Of a DNA stretch of 64,000 bases, positions 61,031 to 64,000 are shown piece after piece. Source of the DNA: Megaleporinus macrocephalus (Eukaryota; Chordata; Actinopteri; Characiformes; Anostomidae); contig CM038726.1 of NCBI GenBank assembly GCA_021613375.1, forward strand, positions 15,482,341-15,546,340. Direction: 5' to 3'. Position numbers and translations under genes: made by a program. The notes beneath the pieces are model-generated. The model had not been told where the DNA came from and made no database searches. It was given only the letters and a program-made list of their open reading frames with translations. Position 1 is the stretch's first letter. Every line of letters starts with the position of its first letter.

Positions 61031-63870
61031 TCCATATTTCCAGAGAGCAGTGTTAACATATCTGCTAGAGAAGCCCGTTTATGCTCTAGACCAAGACCTT
61101 ATTCTGTGTATACTCTGTAAGCATGAGGAGTTACACTACAGGGAAGTGGTTTTACTTGCATAACTGGAAAAGCCCAACTCTATCTTGCTTCTGCCAGTAC
61201 AATAGTCCTCATGACCCAGCAAGCAATGAGCACCACAAAATCAGTTTTTTCTCTGTTTAAGCTTCCTTTAATACACGTCTGTCCAGATAGTGTGTACATT
61301 TACCACTGAACCACACAAAGTGAGTGATGCTGTGATTGCTGGCTTTACTTACAGTGGTAGTTAAAACCCACCCACTGGTTATGTGATATGTTCATTTGAC
61401 TATATTCCCAGCCTGCCTCGCACTGCCCTTGCCCTACACCGCCCTTGCCCTACACTGCCCTACAGTTTTGCAGTCTGGTGTATCTGATTAGAGTAATCAG
61501 GGGTGCGTTTTCTTTGTGAACCTTACCTTTTATATTTTATTTGATTCCACACCAAACGCAGAAGCTGCTACTTACAATAATAGTACTTTGTGAAACGTAT
61601 TGTTGCTGTCTTCATTACACTATTTTGTTTGATATAACATAAAATTTTACTTTAAATTTAATTAAATGAGACACAGAAAATAGTTCCATTAACATCTACC
61701 TGGACTTCACAATTTTCACAAATGCATATACAGATAACACATGCACTGAAATTGGTTTTGGAAGGCAAAATGAAGAGGTGGCTGCTTCTACTATAGCAAA
61801 AGTCATCTTGATAAATGTTTGGTAAGACATTGTACCTGTATCTAGATTTTTCACACTGTGTTAATAGGAAGCCATGGCGATGAACAAGTTCAACGTGTTC
61901 CACTGGCACATTGTGGACGATCACTCTTTCCCTTTCCAGAGTCGGACTTTCCCTGACCTCAGCCACAAGGTCAGCTGTGTTGTATTTAATGTTTCCAGAC
62001 AGTGGGATATTTTTATGTGTATTCTTTTTGCAACTATGCGGTTATGTACATTTGTGTGGTTTTCTAAATTGTTCCTGTTTAGAACCTTTATATTTAAATG
62101 TACGGTAGGTGTAGCAGCAAGACTAAGATGCAGTGAATTACCTAAACTTCAACTGAAACAGTACAGCAAAAAAGAGTCCAGAGGAATAGAGCCATGTTTG
62201 CATGAATACTAATTGTTTGCAGATTTTTTTAGTAAAGAAAATAAGGCTGTATCTGAACCTGAAAAGCTGGAACCAACCTTCATATGTACCTGGTTCTAAA
62301 CCTACACTTATATGTTTAGCTCAGTTGTTCTAGCTCTAAAAATTGCTTTATCTTCTCACTCTCTTTGCTAACTTGGGGAAACAAGAGGGTAGGTGAAAAA
62401 AGTGAACTAAGATGACTTGCTGAATGCTTAATAAACCACAGCTGTAGTAACCCTCCCCACTGTCCCTGAGTTGTCCCCTGTAGAAGACCCATAGTCACAT
62501 CTTTTAACTGTGCTCTTGAAATGTTTCCAGCCATCAAGGTCTTATTCATGTTTCCTCTAGTCCAGTGCACACTTTTAGATTTACTGCTTATACCTAGGCT
62601 TGTTATGATGCCACAGTTAGTCATGATGTATGCTCTGATGGTTCCCTCGTTGTTGATTAATTCATTAAAAATAAGTGATTAAAATACATATTGCCATCTA
62701 TTTATTCGAATTACGATTGTGATTTTTAAAATGGTGTAATCGAGCGTTTACATTTTTACATACAGATATTTTATTATATATTTAGCTTTATTATATAATT
62801 AATTTAATTTAAAATATTCAAAAACACTGCTTATTTCTGAAGTGATAGGAAAGCAGAAATCAGCCTTGGTTACCGGCGCTTCTCAAAGCAGGCCAAAATG
62901 GATGCAGCTAACACTCCGCCCAGGACTGGGCTCGTACCAAAAAAAGGTGGAAATGTCACCTCAGTGGTTTGGAATTGGTACGGTTTTGAGAAATCAGATG
63001 TTGAACAAAACCATGTAATGTGTAGACAGTGTGTTGAAAGTCTGTTGCCACCAAAAATAGCAGCACAACACATTTGTTCCAGCACTTATGACACTAACAC
63101 CCTGTGGAACGGGAGCAGTGCCTAAAACAACAGCATGAAACAGCTGGATGCTCTTTAACTCTCAAGGCTCCCACTGAAAGACAGCTAACGTTAGCTGCTT
63201 CATTTTCCAGCACAGCTTCTAATGACAAAAGTAGTGTCCGTTGGAGAGCAATAACGGAGGCAGTGGCTTTTCATATCGCAAAAGACATGATCCCTCAATA
63301 ATAAATGTAAAAGAAAAGTTTAGGAGTTCTAGATGGTGCTGTTCTATTTTGGCACATGTATATTTTCTATTTTAATAAAAACGAAAAAAAATAAAACTTT
63401 TTTTTTTTCGTTATGCAAGAATCTGTCATAAATGTGAAAAAAAAAATCTAGATTTTTTTTCTGTCAATTCACTTAAAACTGACAGACAAATAACATTTGA
63501 TCAAGTGCAGCTGCAGTGTACCCTGGCGTAGAAAAATAAATAAATAAATACAAAGGTGTGGTTTTGCTCCCATAGCCACTCTGTTTTAATGTGTAATGAG
63601 CACTTTATCACTGGGCTAGGCCTTTACTCAAAACTGCTATTAAAAATACACAAAAATATCCTTGCTGTAAACAACACGGTGCCCTACAAATGTAAAAAAA
63701 ATTAATTAAACCACTATTCTGTTTTGTGTTCTTAAAGGGAGCCTTTCACCCCTACACACATGTGTACACCCCTGCTGATGTGAAGATGGTCATTGAGTTT
63801 GCTCGCATGAGGGGCATTCGGGTCGTCGCTGAGTTTGACACTCCTGGACACACCCTCTCGTGGGGAAAAG
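57304..63870 (+). CDS. hexb: hexb, beta-hexosaminidase subunit beta, exons 1-7 (3' end beyond window)
   Basis: Lysosomal GH20 glycosidase that removes terminal N-acetylhexosamines from glycoconjugates; with the alpha subunit it acts on GM2 ganglioside. Exons: 57304-57554, 58309-58457, 59363-59428, 60219-60265, 60350-60460, 61868-61969, 63738-63870, all GT-AG. The last five lengths (66, 47, 111, 102, 133) match human HEXB exons 3-7 as I recall them. They encode 286 residues plus one base of the next codon. Residues 1-21 are a signal peptide ([16 protein letters not shown]). The N-terminal GH20b domain follows ([26 protein letters not shown]), then the start of the catalytic barrel: [25 protein letters not shown] with Arg196 (human Arg211), [12 protein letters not shown] with Asp225, and [13 protein letters not shown] with Asp276 and His280. 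NKT at 175-177 is a glycosylation sequon. The catalytic Asp-Glu pair lies in exons outside the window. The alternative, hexa, is excluded by the HEXB-like wording of exons 2-5. Confidence 0.96.
61000..61027. repeat. (TA)n microsatellite in hexb intron 5
   Basis: Short TA array within intron 5 (60461-61867). Confidence 0.9.
62640..63340 (+). mobile_element. hAT (ZBED-type) transposase remnant in hexb intron 6
   Basis: At 62898 a frame reads [20 protein letters not shown] then CRQC, a BED zinc-finger start. After a frameshift near 63100, EQCLKQQHE and later [19 protein letters not shown] follow, the segment preceding the catalytic domain of hAT transposases of the ZBED1 type. The His pair of the finger and the RNase-H-like core are missing, and a stop follows at 63299-63301. 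It is dead and spliced out with the intron. Confidence 0.8.
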
Positions 63871-64000
63871 GTCAGTGTAGTAACTTGGAGTGTTCGTGTA
63901 TAATGGTATTTTAGTGCAAGCTGTCATGTGTTTAAGTAAAAATTCAATAAGATACTTTGCTTAGCAATACTAGAGTGAGTAACAATGAATGACTATGTAG

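Noticed and set aside
61658..61966. 102-codon minus-strand open frame over hexb exon 6
   Set aside because: Antisense shadow of the exon and adjoining intron.

Overview
The window is nuclear DNA from a ray-finned (teleost) fish. Two vertebrate genes are recognisable, introns carry GT-AG ends, coding density is very low, and the rest is AT-rich sequence full of microsatellites and decayed DNA transposons of types common in teleosts (Tc1/mariner, hAT, small TIR elements), plus LINE tails. I cannot name the species; the repeat mix would fit an otophysan, but that is only an impression.

Genes. (1) enc1 (ectodermal-neural cortex 1, a BTB-BACK-Kelch protein) lies on the minus strand: coding exons 43929-43636 and 43499-42018, an inferred noncoding 5' exon ending at 46290, and a GC-rich, CpG-rich promoter region around 46.35-46.68 kb. 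(2) hexb (beta-hexosaminidase subunit beta) lies on the plus strand: exons 1-7 of the gene at 57304-57554, 58309-58457, 59363-59428, 60219-60265, 60350-60460, 61868-61969 and 63738-63870; the gene continues past the right edge. The two genes are head to head, as I recall ENC1 and HEXB being in human. They do not share a pathway: Enc1 is a cytoskeleton and ubiquitin-ligase-adaptor type protein of the nervous system, Hexb a lysosomal glycosidase.

Layout. 1-41.3 kb is a gene-poor region downstream of enc1 with repeats, a few possible conserved noncoding blocks and two unexplained exon-like stretches (28385-28545 plus; 31252-31449 minus). 41.3-46.6 kb is enc1. 46.7-57.1 kb is the divergent intergenic interval, with a hAT element with target duplications (48190-48883), a head-to-head repeat palindrome (about 50187-50300), a 0.6-kb tandem duplication (52785-53954) and a Tc1 element split by a hAT insertion (about 54230-56134). 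57.2-64 kb is hexb, whose intron 6 carries a broken BED-zinc-finger hAT transposase.

The most interesting signals are: a small inverted-repeat transposon family (at least eight copies) that repeatedly borders (TA)n arrays; two near-perfect hairpins (24244-24325 and 45781-45821); an intron inside the enc1 BTB coding region at an AG|GT site; CLEAR-like E-box sites just upstream of hexb beside a transposon remnant; and nested insertions with intact 8-bp target duplications. I found no rRNA, tRNA or CRISPR feature and no convincing new biological system.
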